Counted from the first letter of the stretch, positions 8,448-16,890 are shown. The stretch: DNA of 36,747 bases from CBDUMN01 sp965368335 (GCA_965368335.1 CBDUMN010000031.1:1-36747), one strand, 5' to 3'. The notes: a model not told the origin generated them from the letters alone. Made by a program: numbers and translations.

Positions 8448-9455
8448 ATGAGCAAAGAATTGATCACCCGCGCCTTCGTTTTGGTTTTCCTCTGCGTTAT
8501 CGCCAGCGGCCCCTTCATGCTTGGGTCCTACTACAAAGAGCTGGTTATGCACATGATGGTTCTCGGCATCTTCGCCATGAGCCTCGACCTGCTGATCGGT
8601 TTTACCGGTCTTATTAGCTTCGGTCATGCCGCCTTCTTCGGACTGGCGGGTTACCTGCTTGCCATCGTGACACCTGAAAGCGAACCGATTTCCATCTTTA
8701 TCTCACTGCCTTTCTGTCTCGGCGGCGCAGCCCTGGCGGCTCTGGTGATCGGTTGGTTTTCAGTGCGCACCAGCGGCATCTATTTTATTATGATCACGCT
8801 GGCCTTCGCCCAGATGCTTTTCTACTACTTCAACGAAAATCAAGAGCTGGGCGGGTCCGACGGCATCTTCATCTTCAATAAACCGCTGGTCGGTTGGGGG
8901 GAAGTCCAACTCCTTGATCTCAGCAATCCAAACGCACTCTACTACCTGATCTTCGCCTGCCTTATCGCTTCCTATTTGGTTTTGCGGATGATCCTCAACG
9001 CGCCGTTTGGCAAGGTGATCAAAGGCATCAAGGCCAACGAACACCGGACCCAGGCGCTCGGCTTCAATACCCGGCGTTACAAACTGATTGCCTTTGTGAT
9101 CGCTGGCACCCTGGCCGGGTTGGCAGGGTACCTGGAAGCCGTCACCACCGGAATCGTCAGCCCGGGCCATTTGCATTGGCACCACAGCGGCGAAGTGATG
9201 ATGCTGGTTATCCTGGGCGGAATGGGCACCCTGTTCGGCCCGGTTCTCGGGGCCTTCACACTTGAGCTCCTGCGCGACAATTTTCAGGATATGACCGAAC
9301 ACTGGCACCTGTTCCAGGGCATTTTCGTCATCTTGGTCGTCCTACTGCTGCCCAATGGCATCGCCAGTCTCGCCAATCTGTTCGGCCGTAAAAAAGCCGG
9401 GCCGGAGAAAACTGCGGCACCCGAAACACAAGACGGCGAGGAGGCAAAATCATGA
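8448..9455 (+). CDS. livM: ABC importer permease, LivM type
   Basis: A 335-residue LivM-family membrane permease. Characteristic stretches are SLDLLIGFTGLISFGHAAFF near residue 50 and the ATPase-contact loop KGIKANEHRTQALGFNTRRYK near residue 185-205. A charged, Lys/Glu-rich cytoplasmic tail (residues about 305-335) closes the protein. GGGAAGG precedes the ATG. The stop codon overlaps the ATG of the next gene (ATGA), indicating translational coupling. Confidence 0.92.
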   Translation: MSKELITRAFVLVFLCVIASGPFMLGSYYKELVMHMMVLGIFAMSLDLLIGFTGLISFGHAAFFGLAGYLLAIVTPESEPISIFISLPFCLGGAALAALVIGWFSVRTSGIYFIMITLAFAQMLFYYFNENQELGGSDGIFIFNKPLVGWGEVQLLDLSNPNALYYLIFACLIASYLVLRMILNAPFGKVIKGIKANEHRTQALGFNTRRYKLIAFVIAGTLAGLAGYLEAVTTGIVSPGHLHWHHSGEVMMLVILGGMGTLFGPVLGAFTLELLRDNFQDMTEHWHLFQGIFVILVVLLLPNGIASLANLFGRKKAGPEKTAAPETQDGEEAKS

Positions 9456-10210
9456 GCGATGTGATTCTCCAGACCCGGGACCTGTCCAAGCAGTTCGGAG
9501 CATTGGCCGCTGTCGATTCGGTAACCATCGATTTCCTGAAAGGCCAGGTGCATGCGATCATCGGCCCCAATGGCGCGGGAAAAACAACTTTGATCAATCT
9601 GCTTTCAGGCGATCTTCCGCCTACGCTTGGATCGATCAAGTATAAGAACCAGGATATCACCGCCCTCGGACCCGACGAGGTTTCCATGCTCGGCATCGGG
9701 CGGAGCTATCAGAAAACCAATATTTTCCCCGAGTTTTCCTGTCTCGAGAACTGCTGGCTCGGCGCTCAGTCACGGCAAGGCTCTTCCATGCGGTTCATTA
9801 AACCTGCGGCGAGCATCAAGGCCGTGCAGGAACGAGCCGAGCACGCTCTGGAATTGGCCCGGCTGACTCACCGTATCGACACCCCGGCCAACATGATGAG
9901 CTACGGCGAGCAACGGCAGTTGGAAATCGCCATGATGCTGGCCACCGAACCCGACCTGCTGCTGCTCGACGAGCCCCTGGCCGGTATGGGCACCGAAGAG
10001 GCCGGAAAGGTGATCGAGCTGATCAAGGATCTGGCAAAGGACCATACTGTCATTCTGATTGAGCACGATATGGACGCCGTTTTCGCCGTGGCCGAGGCCT
10101 TGACCGTGATGGTCAACGGGCGGCGGCTCCAAACAGGCACCCCCGAAGAAATCCGCGCCTCGAAAGAAGTACAGGAAGCCTATCTGGGCGATGAGGAGGG
10201 CGAGGCATGA
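9452..10210 (+). CDS. livG: ABC importer ATP-binding protein, LivG type
   Basis: A 252-residue ATPase of the LivG family, powering uptake at the cytoplasmic face. It shows the Walker A motif GPNGAGKTT, a signature motif MSYGEQRQLEIA (MSYGEQ in place of the more common LSGGQ type, normal for LivG), Walker B LLLLDEPLAGM and the switch histidine in LIEHDMD. It overlaps livM and livF by four bases (ATGA) at both ends. Confidence 0.93.
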   Translation: MSDVILQTRDLSKQFGALAAVDSVTIDFLKGQVHAIIGPNGAGKTTLINLLSGDLPPTLGSIKYKNQDITALGPDEVSMLGIGRSYQKTNIFPEFSCLENCWLGAQSRQGSSMRFIKPAASIKAVQERAEHALELARLTHRIDTPANMMSYGEQRQLEIAMMLATEPDLLLLDEPLAGMGTEEAGKVIELIKDLAKDHTVILIEHDMDAVFAVAEALTVMVNGRRLQTGTPEEIRASKEVQEAYLGDEEGEA

Positions 10211-10923
10211 GTGCTACACCGCTAATCCAGGCCGAAGGTCTCAATACCTTCTATGGCGCAAGCCACATTCTGCATGGCGTCGATTTCCAGGTTGGGCGCG
10301 GCGAAACCGTTAGCCTGATGGGCCGTAACGGCATGGGCAAAACCACAACCATCCGTTCCCTGCTCGGCCTTACCCCACCTAAATCAGGCACGGTCAGGAT
10401 CAATGGCGAAGACATGACCGGCAAGCCACCACAAGCGATTGCCCGTAAAGGCATTGCCGTGGTGCCCGAAGGCCGGGGGATTTTTCCCAACCTCTCAGTC
10501 CGGGAAAACCTTGTGATGTCGGAGCGCCCCAATCCCGACGGTCGCAGCGACTGGACTTTTGAGCGGGTCCTCGACACCTTCCCACGCATTGGTGAACGTC
10601 TGGATAACATGGGCGATCAGCTTTCCGGCGGGGAACAGCAGATGCTCTCCATTGGCCGCGCACTGATGACCAACCCCGATCTTCTTATTCTCGATGAAGC
10701 TACCGAAGGTCTAGCGCCACTGATCCGCAAGGAAATTTGGGCCGTGGTTGAGAAAATCAAGCAAACCGGCATTGCCACCGTAATCGTCGATAAAGACGTT
10801 AAGGCCTTGCTCTCTATTTCCGACCGCTGCGTCATCATCAACAAGGGGCAGATCGTCTACAACAATTCAGCGGCCGACTTCGAAGCCAATCCGGATATCC
10901 ACATCCGCTACCTCGGCGTGTAA
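10207..10923 (+). CDS. livF: ABC importer ATP-binding protein, LivF type
   Basis: A 238-residue ATPase of the LivF family and last gene of the importer operon. Motifs are Walker A GRNGMGKTT, signature LSGGEQQMLSIGRAL and Walker B DLLILDEATEGLAP. The usual VEQN switch region reads VDKDVKALL, a variation seen in some aromatic-acid importer homologues as far as I recall. No clear terminator follows; 130 bases separate it from the next kinase gene. Confidence 0.93.
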   Translation: MSATPLIQAEGLNTFYGASHILHGVDFQVGRGETVSLMGRNGMGKTTTIRSLLGLTPPKSGTVRINGEDMTGKPPQAIARKGIAVVPEGRGIFPNLSVRENLVMSERPNPDGRSDWTFERVLDTFPRIGERLDNMGDQLSGGEQQMLSIGRALMTNPDLLILDEATEGLAPLIRKEIWAVVEKIKQTGIATVIVDKDVKALLSISDRCVIINKGQIVYNNSAADFEANPDIHIRYLGV

Positions 10924-10957
10924 GGCAGCAAGACGACAATTGACCAAAGACATAGAT

Positions 10958-10986
10958 TTGCTTATGTCGTTTAGTGTCCTTATATT
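10958..10986 (+). promoter_or_regulatory. Promoter candidate for the second histidine kinase
   Basis: TTGCTT (10958-10963) and TATATT (10981-10986) are 17 bases apart. An overlapping alternative is TTGACC (10940-10945) with TATGTC (10963-10968), also 17 apart. An inverted repeat GACATA (10949-10954)/TATGTC (10963-10968) lies across the second one and might be an operator. Confidence 0.35.
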
Positions 10987-11053
10987 GCGCGAAAAATAAA
11001 ATAATAATTCGCCAAGATGGATAAATGCTGCTTTGGGTGGGATATTTGCTGTA

Positions 11054-12691
11054 ATGGACAGCCGGAACATACCGCCCGATCAGTTTGATCGGGAGGTTAT
11101 CGAACTAAACCTTTTGAAAGACGCCCTCGACAGCGTCGGCGAAGGTATTGCTTTGTTCGATGCCGATGATCGGCTTGTTGCCCATAATGACCAATTGCTC
11201 ACCTTTTTCAATAGCCTTGCCGATCTCGACCGCCTCGAAGGCATGACCTTCGAAAGTCTCACACGCCATTGCCTGGAAAGTGGTGAATTTGCCGGCCAGA
11301 AAGCAGCATCGGCCCCCGACGCATGGCTTGAGAACACCATCCAACGCCATCGCGAAACACCTGAAACGCCATGGCGGCAACAATTGTCCGACGGCCGGAC
11401 CATTAGCTTTCAGGAAAAAAAGAACACCAACGGTGGAAGGGTGGTCCTCCTAACCGACGTGACAGACAATCTACGTTCTGAAGCGCGTTTCAATGCGACC
11501 ATCGATACCCTATCGGCCGGTTGTGTCATTTGGGATGCCCGAGACCGGTTGGTAGTCTGCAATGCAGTCTATCGAGAGACCTATCCCGAAGTCGCCGATC
11601 TGATCGTCCCCGGTGTGGCCTATGAAGATTTGCTGCAGGCTGCGATTGATCGCAATCTGATCGATCTCGATGGTTCGCCAATCGCCTGGATTCGAGCCAG
11701 GCTCGACAGACACAGGGCTCCCCAATCCAATCACGAACAGAGACTGCAAAATGGTCAATGTCTGCATATTTCAGAACGCCGCACCGGGGATGGCGGCATC
11801 GCTACGGTCGAAACCGACATCACGGCCTTAAAAGAAAAAGAACAGCAGCTTAACAATCACCTGAATGAATTGATGATCGCCCAGGAGCGGTTGGAGAAAC
11901 AGGGGGCTGAGATGGTCGCCCTTATCGAGGATTACTCCCACGCCAAAGAGGCCGCCGAAGAAGCCAACTTGGCCAAGAGCCAGTTTCTCGCCAATATGAG
12001 CCATGAGCTGCGCACCCCCTTGAACGCCGTCATCGGCTTCTCGCAGATTCTAACCAGCGAAACCTTTGGCCCCTTGGGCGACGCCAAATACGTTTCATAT
12101 GCAAACGACATCCATAAAAGCGGATCACACCTGCTGGACCTGATCAACGATGTGCTCGATATGTCGCGGATCGAAGCCGGAAAGTACGATTTCCAAATCG
12201 AGGAAATCGATCTACCCATGCTGATAGACGACAGCTTGAAAATGGTCGAAGGCCGAGCCAACGATTCGGCCATCAAGCTGGCCTTTACCAATAGCCATGG
12301 GGTGGAAACCATCCTCGCCGACCGACGGGCGATCAAACAGTGCCTGATCAACCTGCTGACCAATGCGGTCAAGTTCACCTACCGGGGCGGCTCGGTCACG
12401 GTAGACGTGCGAACCTGCGGTCGGTTTGTCGATATCTGCGTTATCGATACGGGTATCGGCATGTCAGACGAGGAAGTCGCCCGCGCCATGGAGCCTTTCA
12501 CCCAGATACAGCGGGAAAAAGGGCGCAGCCACGAAGGGGCCGGCCTCGGACTCACATTGAGTAAAAATCTTATCGAAATGCACGGCGGCTCACTGACCCT
12601 ATTCAGTAAGGAAGGCGTAGGCACCACGGCAACCATCACTCTGCCCCTCGCCTCCACACAAGGCGGCATTCCCAAAAACATCAGGGCCTGA
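11054..12691 (+). CDS. Cytosolic PAS-domain sensor histidine kinase, orphan
   Basis: From ATG 11054 the protein has 545 residues; a TTG 21 bases upstream is a possible longer start. No membrane segment is seen. Two PAS-like units occur (starting near LLKDALDSVGEGIALFDADD and IDTLSAGCVIWDARDR), then a coiled coil. A dimerisation domain follows with phospho-accepting H317 in ANMSHELRTPL, and then an ATPase domain (NLLTNAVKFTYRGG, DTGIGMSDEE, GAGLGLTLSKNLIEMHGG). No response regulator is nearby. Kinases of this layout are abundant in Rhodospirillales, and their partners are usually encoded elsewhere. A link to the DUF2336 genes downstream is possible but rests only on position. Confidence 0.88.
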   Translation: MDSRNIPPDQFDREVIELNLLKDALDSVGEGIALFDADDRLVAHNDQLLTFFNSLADLDRLEGMTFESLTRHCLESGEFAGQKAASAPDAWLENTIQRHRETPETPWRQQLSDGRTISFQEKKNTNGGRVVLLTDVTDNLRSEARFNATIDTLSAGCVIWDARDRLVVCNAVYRETYPEVADLIVPGVAYEDLLQAAIDRNLIDLDGSPIAWIRARLDRHRAPQSNHEQRLQNGQCLHISERRTGDGGIATVETDITALKEKEQQLNNHLNELMIAQERLEKQGAEMVALIEDYSHAKEAAEEANLAKSQFLANMSHELRTPLNAVIGFSQILTSETFGPLGDAKYVSYANDIHKSGSHLLDLINDVLDMSRIEAGKYDFQIEEIDLPMLIDDSLKMVEGRANDSAIKLAFTNSHGVETILADRRAIKQCLINLLTNAVKFTYRGGSVTVDVRTCGRFVDICVIDTGIGMSDEEVARAMEPFTQIQREKGRSHEGAGLGLTLSKNLIEMHGGSLTLFSKEGVGTTATITLPLASTQGGIPKNIRA

Positions 12692-12823
12692 AACGGCAGT
12701 GCTGCAAGGCATTTCAGCAACCACCGCCTCAACCGGGCGTTTAACATATTTGCTTAAAAAGTCGCATCCCTAAAATTTTATTGAATTTCAAGCAATAGAA
12801 TCAAAGGGTTATTAAGGCGCCTA

Positions 12824-12838
12824 TTAATCCAAGATTAA
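12824..12838. promoter_or_regulatory. CtrA-type box TTAA-N7-TTAA
   Basis: TTAA-TCCAAGA-TTAA matches the CtrA recognition pattern of alphaproteobacteria. It sits inside a longer perfect repeat, TATTAATC-CAA-GATTAATA (12822-12840). The stretch is AT-rich, so a chance match is possible. It lies 10 bases upstream of a promoter candidate for the first DUF2336 gene. Confidence 0.4.
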
Positions 12839-12847
12839 TATTTTTAC

Positions 12848-12877
12848 TTGCATTATTGTCCATAGATTGAGGATACT
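12848..12877 (+). promoter_or_regulatory. Promoter candidate for the first DUF2336 gene
   Basis: TTGCAT (12848-12853) and GATACT (12872-12877) are separated by 18 bases in the AT-rich 287-base gap after the kinase gene. Transcription would start about 100 bases before the gene. The rest of the gap (12692-12978) shows no gene. Confidence 0.35.
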
Positions 12878-12978
12878 CTCGGCGTCCGCCGCTTACGGAC
12901 TATCGATTGGAAGTTCAAAACTGGGAGCTTGAATTTCCACCATCTAGATCAAGCCGAGATATCCGCCATCAACGGAGA

Positions 12979-13677
12979 ATGGGGAAATTGAGTCTCGGCG
13001 ATAACGTCCATAGCGATCAGATTCCTGGCAAGTTCAGCCAACGTCAATCTACTGAGTGGCGCATCGCAACTGCGCGCGAAGTCGGCGCCGCGCTGGGCAA
13101 CGAACATTCAGAAACGGAACGCAACGCCAATCTCCGCATCGTTCGCCATCTTTCCAACGATAGCTCCCTCGATGTACGCATCGCCCTATCCGAGGCCGTT
13201 GCCTCCGCACACGATATTCCTTCCGAAATCATCCGCTCTTTGGCCTCCGATGTCAGCGAAGTGGCTCTACCTGTGCTTGAGCACTCGCCACGCCTGGAGG
13301 ATGGCTTGCTTTTGGAAGCCGTCAAGCACCGGGGAACACGCGAGCTCGTCGCGATTGCTTCGCGCCACCTCATCTCGACCAATCTGTCGCACGCCATTGT
13401 CAAACGCGGCAGCGCAGCGGCAACCCTCAAGCTTTTGACCAATCCGAACGCGGAAATCGCCTACGACACTTTGACCATCGCCATTGAAACCTGCGGTATG
13501 GTCGCCGGTATTCCCTCTGCGGCGCTCGACCGCTGCGAACTGCCCGAGACCATGAAACGGCGCATTGCCGAAATGTCAGACGAAGCCACCCTCGCCTTTG
13601 CCAAACGCTTCTTCAACATCCCCTCCAGAGTAACCGGCGGAGCGGCCGAAAAATTGTTCGGAATCCAAAGCGCCTAG
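12979..13677 (+). CDS. DUF2336 protein, first of three tandem paralogues
   Basis: An all-helical, HEAT-like repeat protein of the DUF2336 family, common in alphaproteobacteria and of unknown biochemical role. The signature SEVALPVLEHSPRLEDGLLLEAV recurs in the two genes that follow. From ATG 12979 it has 232 residues. The start is unsure: GGAGA abuts that ATG but lies 9 bases before an in-frame TTG at 12988, and the frame is open back to a TTG at 12907. No membrane segment or signal peptide is seen. It is the most diverged of the three copies. Confidence 0.75.
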   Translation: MGKLSLGDNVHSDQIPGKFSQRQSTEWRIATAREVGAALGNEHSETERNANLRIVRHLSNDSSLDVRIALSEAVASAHDIPSEIIRSLASDVSEVALPVLEHSPRLEDGLLLEAVKHRGTRELVAIASRHLISTNLSHAIVKRGSAAATLKLLTNPNAEIAYDTLTIAIETCGMVAGIPSAALDRCELPETMKRRIAEMSDEATLAFAKRFFNIPSRVTGGAAEKLFGIQSA

Positions 13678-13689
13678 AGCGAATTTGAT

Positions 13690-13710
13690 TTAGGGTCAGG
13701 ACCCATTAAT
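13690..13710. repeat. Solo copy of a 20-bp repeat end
   Basis: TTAGGGTCAGGACCCATTAA, 13 bases after a stop codon, is identical to the outer end of the MITE-like element at 25101-25266. No inverted partner follows within the 139-base gap, so this is a remnant or a different member of the family. Confidence 0.6.
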
Positions 13711-13769
13711 TTTCTCATTGTGACGGCCATCACAGGCTATTCCCTGGCGCCATGGCATAAAGGATTGGG

Positions 13770-13788
13770 GCATTCCAATTTGGAATGC
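13770..13788. promoter_or_regulatory. 19-bp perfect palindrome upstream of the second DUF2336 gene
   Basis: GCATTCCAA and TTGGAATGC flank a single T, 28 bases before the ATG. The position suits an operator or a hairpin shielding the ribosome-binding site. No regulator is identified. Confidence 0.4.
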
Positions 13789-13816
13789 AGTCAAACGCCA
13801 TTAGGGACAGGGCCAC

Positions 13817-14563
13817 ATGAATCAAAACGCAATTGATTTTCTTTCCCAGGCTGCCAACTCAATGGGCGGCGGCACGACTTCTGCGCAACGCGCGGAGATT
13901 GCCCAGTCCGTTGGCACCATCCTGGATGAAGATTTAAGCGTTCAAGAACGCATGATTGCGCTCGAAATCATCGAAGCGTTGGCCGCCGACAAAGTGGACG
14001 AAGTGCGCGGCGCAGTGGCCCATAAGGTGGCCGACTCACCGTTTCTGCCACTGGCGACGGCCCGTAAGCTAGCAACCGACATCGAAGACGTCGCCTTACC
14101 GGTACTCGAGCTGAGCCCCGTCCTAACCGACGACATTCTTATCGAGGTGGTTGAAAGCGGTCTGCCTGAAAAAGTTGGAGCTATCGCGAAGCGTAGCAAG
14201 GTCGCCGCCCAGGTCTCCGAGGCAATTGTCGCAACCGGACAAAGCGCCCCCATCGCACAGCTTATCCGCAACAACGGCGCGGAAATCGGCGAAACCACCT
14301 TTGTTCGGGCCCTTGAGAACCATGGAAAAACACCCGAGGTCGGCAAGGCGATCATCGCTCGCGGAGAAGTGCCAGAAAAAGTCGCCAAGGCCATCGGTAA
14401 ACTTGTCGAGGCACATGTGGTTGCTTATGTGCAAAGACACTTCAACCTCCCAGAGGAAGTCGTTCGCCCGCAAAAAGTGGAAAACAAATCATCAGGCGGC
14501 AAGCTGGATATTTTGAAGACCAAGCAACAGACGCCCATGAAGGGAACGTCGGTAACTTGGTAA
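13817..14563 (+). CDS. DUF2336 protein, second of three tandem paralogues
   Basis: A 248-residue helical repeat protein. It aligns along its length with the third copy: both carry DIE.V.LPVL.LSPVLTD.IL.EV, RNxGAEIGE and a C-terminal RF/RHF-x-LP motif. The C-terminal 25 residues are basic and probably unstructured. ATG 13817 is preceded by GGGACAGGG. Function is unknown; the family is cytoplasmic as far as the sequence shows. Separate upstream regions suggest that each of the three copies has its own control. Confidence 0.82.
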   Translation: MNQNAIDFLSQAANSMGGGTTSAQRAEIAQSVGTILDEDLSVQERMIALEIIEALAADKVDEVRGAVAHKVADSPFLPLATARKLATDIEDVALPVLELSPVLTDDILIEVVESGLPEKVGAIAKRSKVAAQVSEAIVATGQSAPIAQLIRNNGAEIGETTFVRALENHGKTPEVGKAIIARGEVPEKVAKAIGKLVEAHVVAYVQRHFNLPEEVVRPQKVENKSSGGKLDILKTKQQTPMKGTSVTW

Positions 14564-14628
14564 GCGGTAGGGCCGGGACGTAAACGAACCTATCCTGAAG
14601 TATACGTAACCGCCTAACGCTTTAATTT

Positions 14629-14682
14629 AGAGCTCTGGTCTGATACCCTGCTTGCAGGGTGGAACAACAGGCAAAGAGCTCT
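14629..14682 (+). other. Structured leader element with possible EcfG-type promoter
   Basis: An inner hairpin ACCCTG-CTTG-CAGGGT (14645-14660) with a stable CUUG tetraloop is enclosed by an outer 8-bp stem of AGAGCTCT (14629-14636) with AGAGCTCT (14675-14682). Overlapping it, GGAAC (14661-14665), 16 bases, then TGTT (14682-14685) resembles the general-stress sigma factor pattern GGAAC-N16/17-CGTT with one mismatch. Only one of the two readings need be real. Confidence 0.4.
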
Positions 14683-14759
14683 GTTAATAAGAAAAAGCGG
14701 GCAATAAAAAGCCGCTTTGAAGACAGAGACAGAGTAAAATAAAGAGGGAAGCCATCCTA

Positions 14760-15473
14760 ATGGATCAAGATGGCCTGGATACATTAAACAAACTTCAGAC
14801 GCTGGGCAGTCGTTCCGCGACGGATAAAACTCGCATTGGCATTGCCGAAAACATGGGCGAGCTATTGAACAAGTCGCTCAATCAAACCCAAAAAAATATT
14901 GCGCTGGAGATTATCGGCATTCTTGTCCATGACGAGACTGTCGCCGTACGCGCAGCCCTGGCCCGCAAAGTAGCCGCTTCCGAAAATCTGCCCCCAAAGA
15001 TCGCCCGCCAGATGGCGCTCGACATAGAGGCCGTCTCTCTGCCTGTCCTCAAGCTGAGCCCGGTCTTAACCGACGAAATCTTACAAGAAGTGATCGAAAC
15101 GGGCATCCCTGAACGCCTGGCCGCTATTGCCCGGCGTTCCAACATTTCGATCACCATCGCCAATGCCATCGTCGAAGCCGGACAAACCCATCCCATCGCC
15201 TTGCTGATCCGCAATCCAGGGGCCGAGATTGGCGAAATGACCTTTATTACCGCGCTTGAGTTGTTCGGCCGCGATGAAGAAATCGCCCAGGCCATCGTCA
15301 GCCGTCAGGCGCTGCCTCCTTCGGTTCTCCAGGTCATTCGCTATACGGTTGAAGAGCACGTTATGAAGCAGATGCGCGAACGCTTCGACCTTCCCGACCC
15401 TCAAGCCAGAACGGCCGTTCGGATTGAACCGCCGAACACCCGCTTACGGCAACTGGCCGAAAGAAAACGCTGA
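14760..15473 (+). CDS. DUF2336 protein, third of three tandem paralogues
   Basis: A 237-residue helical repeat protein closely related to the preceding copy: DIEAVSLPVLKLSPVLTDEIL, ARRSNISITIANAIVEAGQ, RNPGAEIGEMTF. Gene duplication in place explains the array; the copies are clearly diverged, so it is not recent. The ATG follows GAGGGAAGCC. It has a 196-base upstream region of its own with a structured element. Biochemical role is unknown. Confidence 0.82.
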   Translation: MDQDGLDTLNKLQTLGSRSATDKTRIGIAENMGELLNKSLNQTQKNIALEIIGILVHDETVAVRAALARKVAASENLPPKIARQMALDIEAVSLPVLKLSPVLTDEILQEVIETGIPERLAAIARRSNISITIANAIVEAGQTHPIALLIRNPGAEIGEMTFITALELFGRDEEIAQAIVSRQALPPSVLQVIRYTVEEHVMKQMRERFDLPDPQARTAVRIEPPNTRLRQLAERKR

Positions 15474-15495
15474 CATAGGATCGGATGGTTTTAGG

Positions 15496-15523
15496 TTGAC
15501 GCCAAAGTGCGTAACCCTAAAAT
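15496..15523 (+). promoter_or_regulatory. Promoter candidate for the M23 peptidase gene
   Basis: TTGACG (15496-15501) and TAAAAT (15518-15523) are 16 bases apart. They overlap an imperfect inverted repeat TTTTAGGTT (15489-15497)/AACCCTAAAA (15513-15522), which could instead be a hairpin ending the DUF2336 transcript. Confidence 0.4.
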
Positions 15524-15574
15524 AATCGTACGTCTAGAGCGGATAAACTTTCCAAATAAAATAGGGAGGTTGCC

Positions 15575-16429
15575 ATGCGATACTCACTTTTAGGCGCATT
15601 GGTCGGCATTTTCGCAATGATCGCCGCCGATATGGCTGAGGCCCAACGAGGCAGCGGTTTCGGGGGCAGAGACGGCATGGGAATGCGCGGCGGCAATATG
15701 GGCCAGATGCGCAAGAAAATGGACGCTGAAAAGCCGCCCTATGAGCAATACGAACAAAAGGGTCTGTTCGCTACGGGTCTGGCCCCGATCTTCCCTGAAG
15801 GGCTAACCTGCCCCGACATCGCCTCCCCTTACGGATCGAAAACCCGCTATGACGGCAGTAGTCGCAAAAACAACCACTACGGCTACCACAACGGGATGGA
15901 TATCAGCCTGACCACCGGCACACCGCTTGTCGCCATCGCCGACGGCGAGGTCATCCACAAAGGATCGGCGGGAAAATTGGTCGGCAACTATATTTGGGTG
16001 CGTTATGCTCCCGAAGTGATCGGATTGCCGGTCTATGCCTTCATCCGCTATCAACACCTGGACAACCAGTCACCGCTTGAGGTGGGCGCTCAAGTCAAGG
16101 TGGGCGATATCCTTGGGCCATCGGGAAGCACCGGCACAGCTGGCAAACATTACGGCGTGGCCGGATATCCGCATCTGCACATGAATATCCTGTTCGGCCT
16201 TGAGGCCGATTACACGATCAAAGGCGCGATGATCGGTCCCAAAAGCCTCAACTATCTCGACCCCATGGGGCTTTTCATCAAAAAACCCGTAGCCGAAATC
16301 AGCAATCACATACTTAAAAGTCTACCCGAATCTGAAAAAAATCTGCCCGTCGCGGTCAAGACGACGGACGGACGGATTGTCCCTGAGGACGCAAAGGTGA
16401 TTTGGCCGGTTCTCTGCGAAGTTGATTAA
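15575..16429 (+). CDS. Secreted M23 (LytM-type) metallopeptidase
   Basis: A 284-residue exported zinc endopeptidase-like protein, probably acting on peptidoglycan cross-links in the periplasm. A signal peptide (about residues 1-23, ending AEA) is followed by a Gly/Met/Arg-rich stretch (25-50). The catalytic domain has HNGMD (H105, D109) and HLH (H200, H202), the zinc and catalytic residues of the family, so it should be active rather than degenerate. It begins after a GGGAGG site. Its stop overlaps by four bases the stop of the convergent DUF4863 gene. Confidence 0.88.
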   Translation: MRYSLLGALVGIFAMIAADMAEAQRGSGFGGRDGMGMRGGNMGQMRKKMDAEKPPYEQYEQKGLFATGLAPIFPEGLTCPDIASPYGSKTRYDGSSRKNNHYGYHNGMDISLTTGTPLVAIADGEVIHKGSAGKLVGNYIWVRYAPEVIGLPVYAFIRYQHLDNQSPLEVGAQVKVGDILGPSGSTGTAGKHYGVAGYPHLHMNILFGLEADYTIKGAMIGPKSLNYLDPMGLFIKKPVAEISNHILKSLPESEKNLPVAVKTTDGRIVPEDAKVIWPVLCEVD

Positions 16430-16890
16430 CGGGTGAACTCGATCGCACCGTCGGGCAGCAGGTAAAGCACGTAAGCATCGCCCCCCGTTACCGTGGGATG
16501 ATGGGCCGTGCCCGGACCATAGACTTTCCAACCCGCCGGTTGGCCATCGAATTTGGCATCCCCCTCAATGGGCATCACCATATCGATTTCACCATTCGGA
16601 TGGGTGTGGTGCGGTCCCTTAACGTCTTTCATGCGAACAACGTCCACCGAGCACCCCTGTAGGTCAGCCGTCGGCTTAATCGGACGACCAAACTGAATAC
16701 CGCCATGCTCATTCTCGCAAAGCCATCCCTCTGCGGCTCCCGTATGGCAAGCCTTTTCAATGGCCTTGAAGGCCTCGCTTTCAGCTGGAAAAGTCTCATT
16801 TAGAAAATCCGCCAATGATCCGTCCAGCGGCTTTCCGGCGATGGCGTCGGTCACGACCTTCACCAATTCCTGAAATTCATTAACTTTCAT
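16426..16890 (-). CDS. DUF4863 cupin-like protein (4-hydroxylaminobenzoate lyase family)
   Basis: A 154-residue protein of the DUF4863 family, which includes 4-hydroxylaminobenzoate lyase (PnbB-type). Its C-terminal half looks like a small cupin: HHTHPNGEIDMVMPIEG and HHPTVTGGDAYVLYLLPDG supply His and Glu residues of a metal pocket. Family members are often found in box gene clusters, so it may remove or repair an aromatic side product rather than degrade nitroaromatics; this is inference. GGAGG precedes the ATG. It is transcribed away from the pad genes, sharing a 248-base regulatory region with them. Confidence 0.8.
   Translation of the reverse strand: MKVNEFQELVKVVTDAIAGKPLDGSLADFLNETFPAESEAFKAIEKACHTGAAEGWLCENEHGGIQFGRPIKPTADLQGCSVDVVRMKDVKGPHHTHPNGEIDMVMPIEGDAKFDGQPAGWKVYGPGTAHHPTVTGGDAYVLYLLPDGAIEFTR

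Noticed and set aside
10933..10970. ACGACA (10933) and TGTCGT (10965) as a long-range operator before the second kinase gene
   Set aside because: Six-base arms 26 bases apart are not convincing beside the closer GACATA/TATGTC repeat.
13672..15547. Short repeat CTAGAGCG at about 13674 and 15534
   Set aside because: Eight bases at two places in AT-rich gaps with diverging flanks is too weak to call a repeat family.
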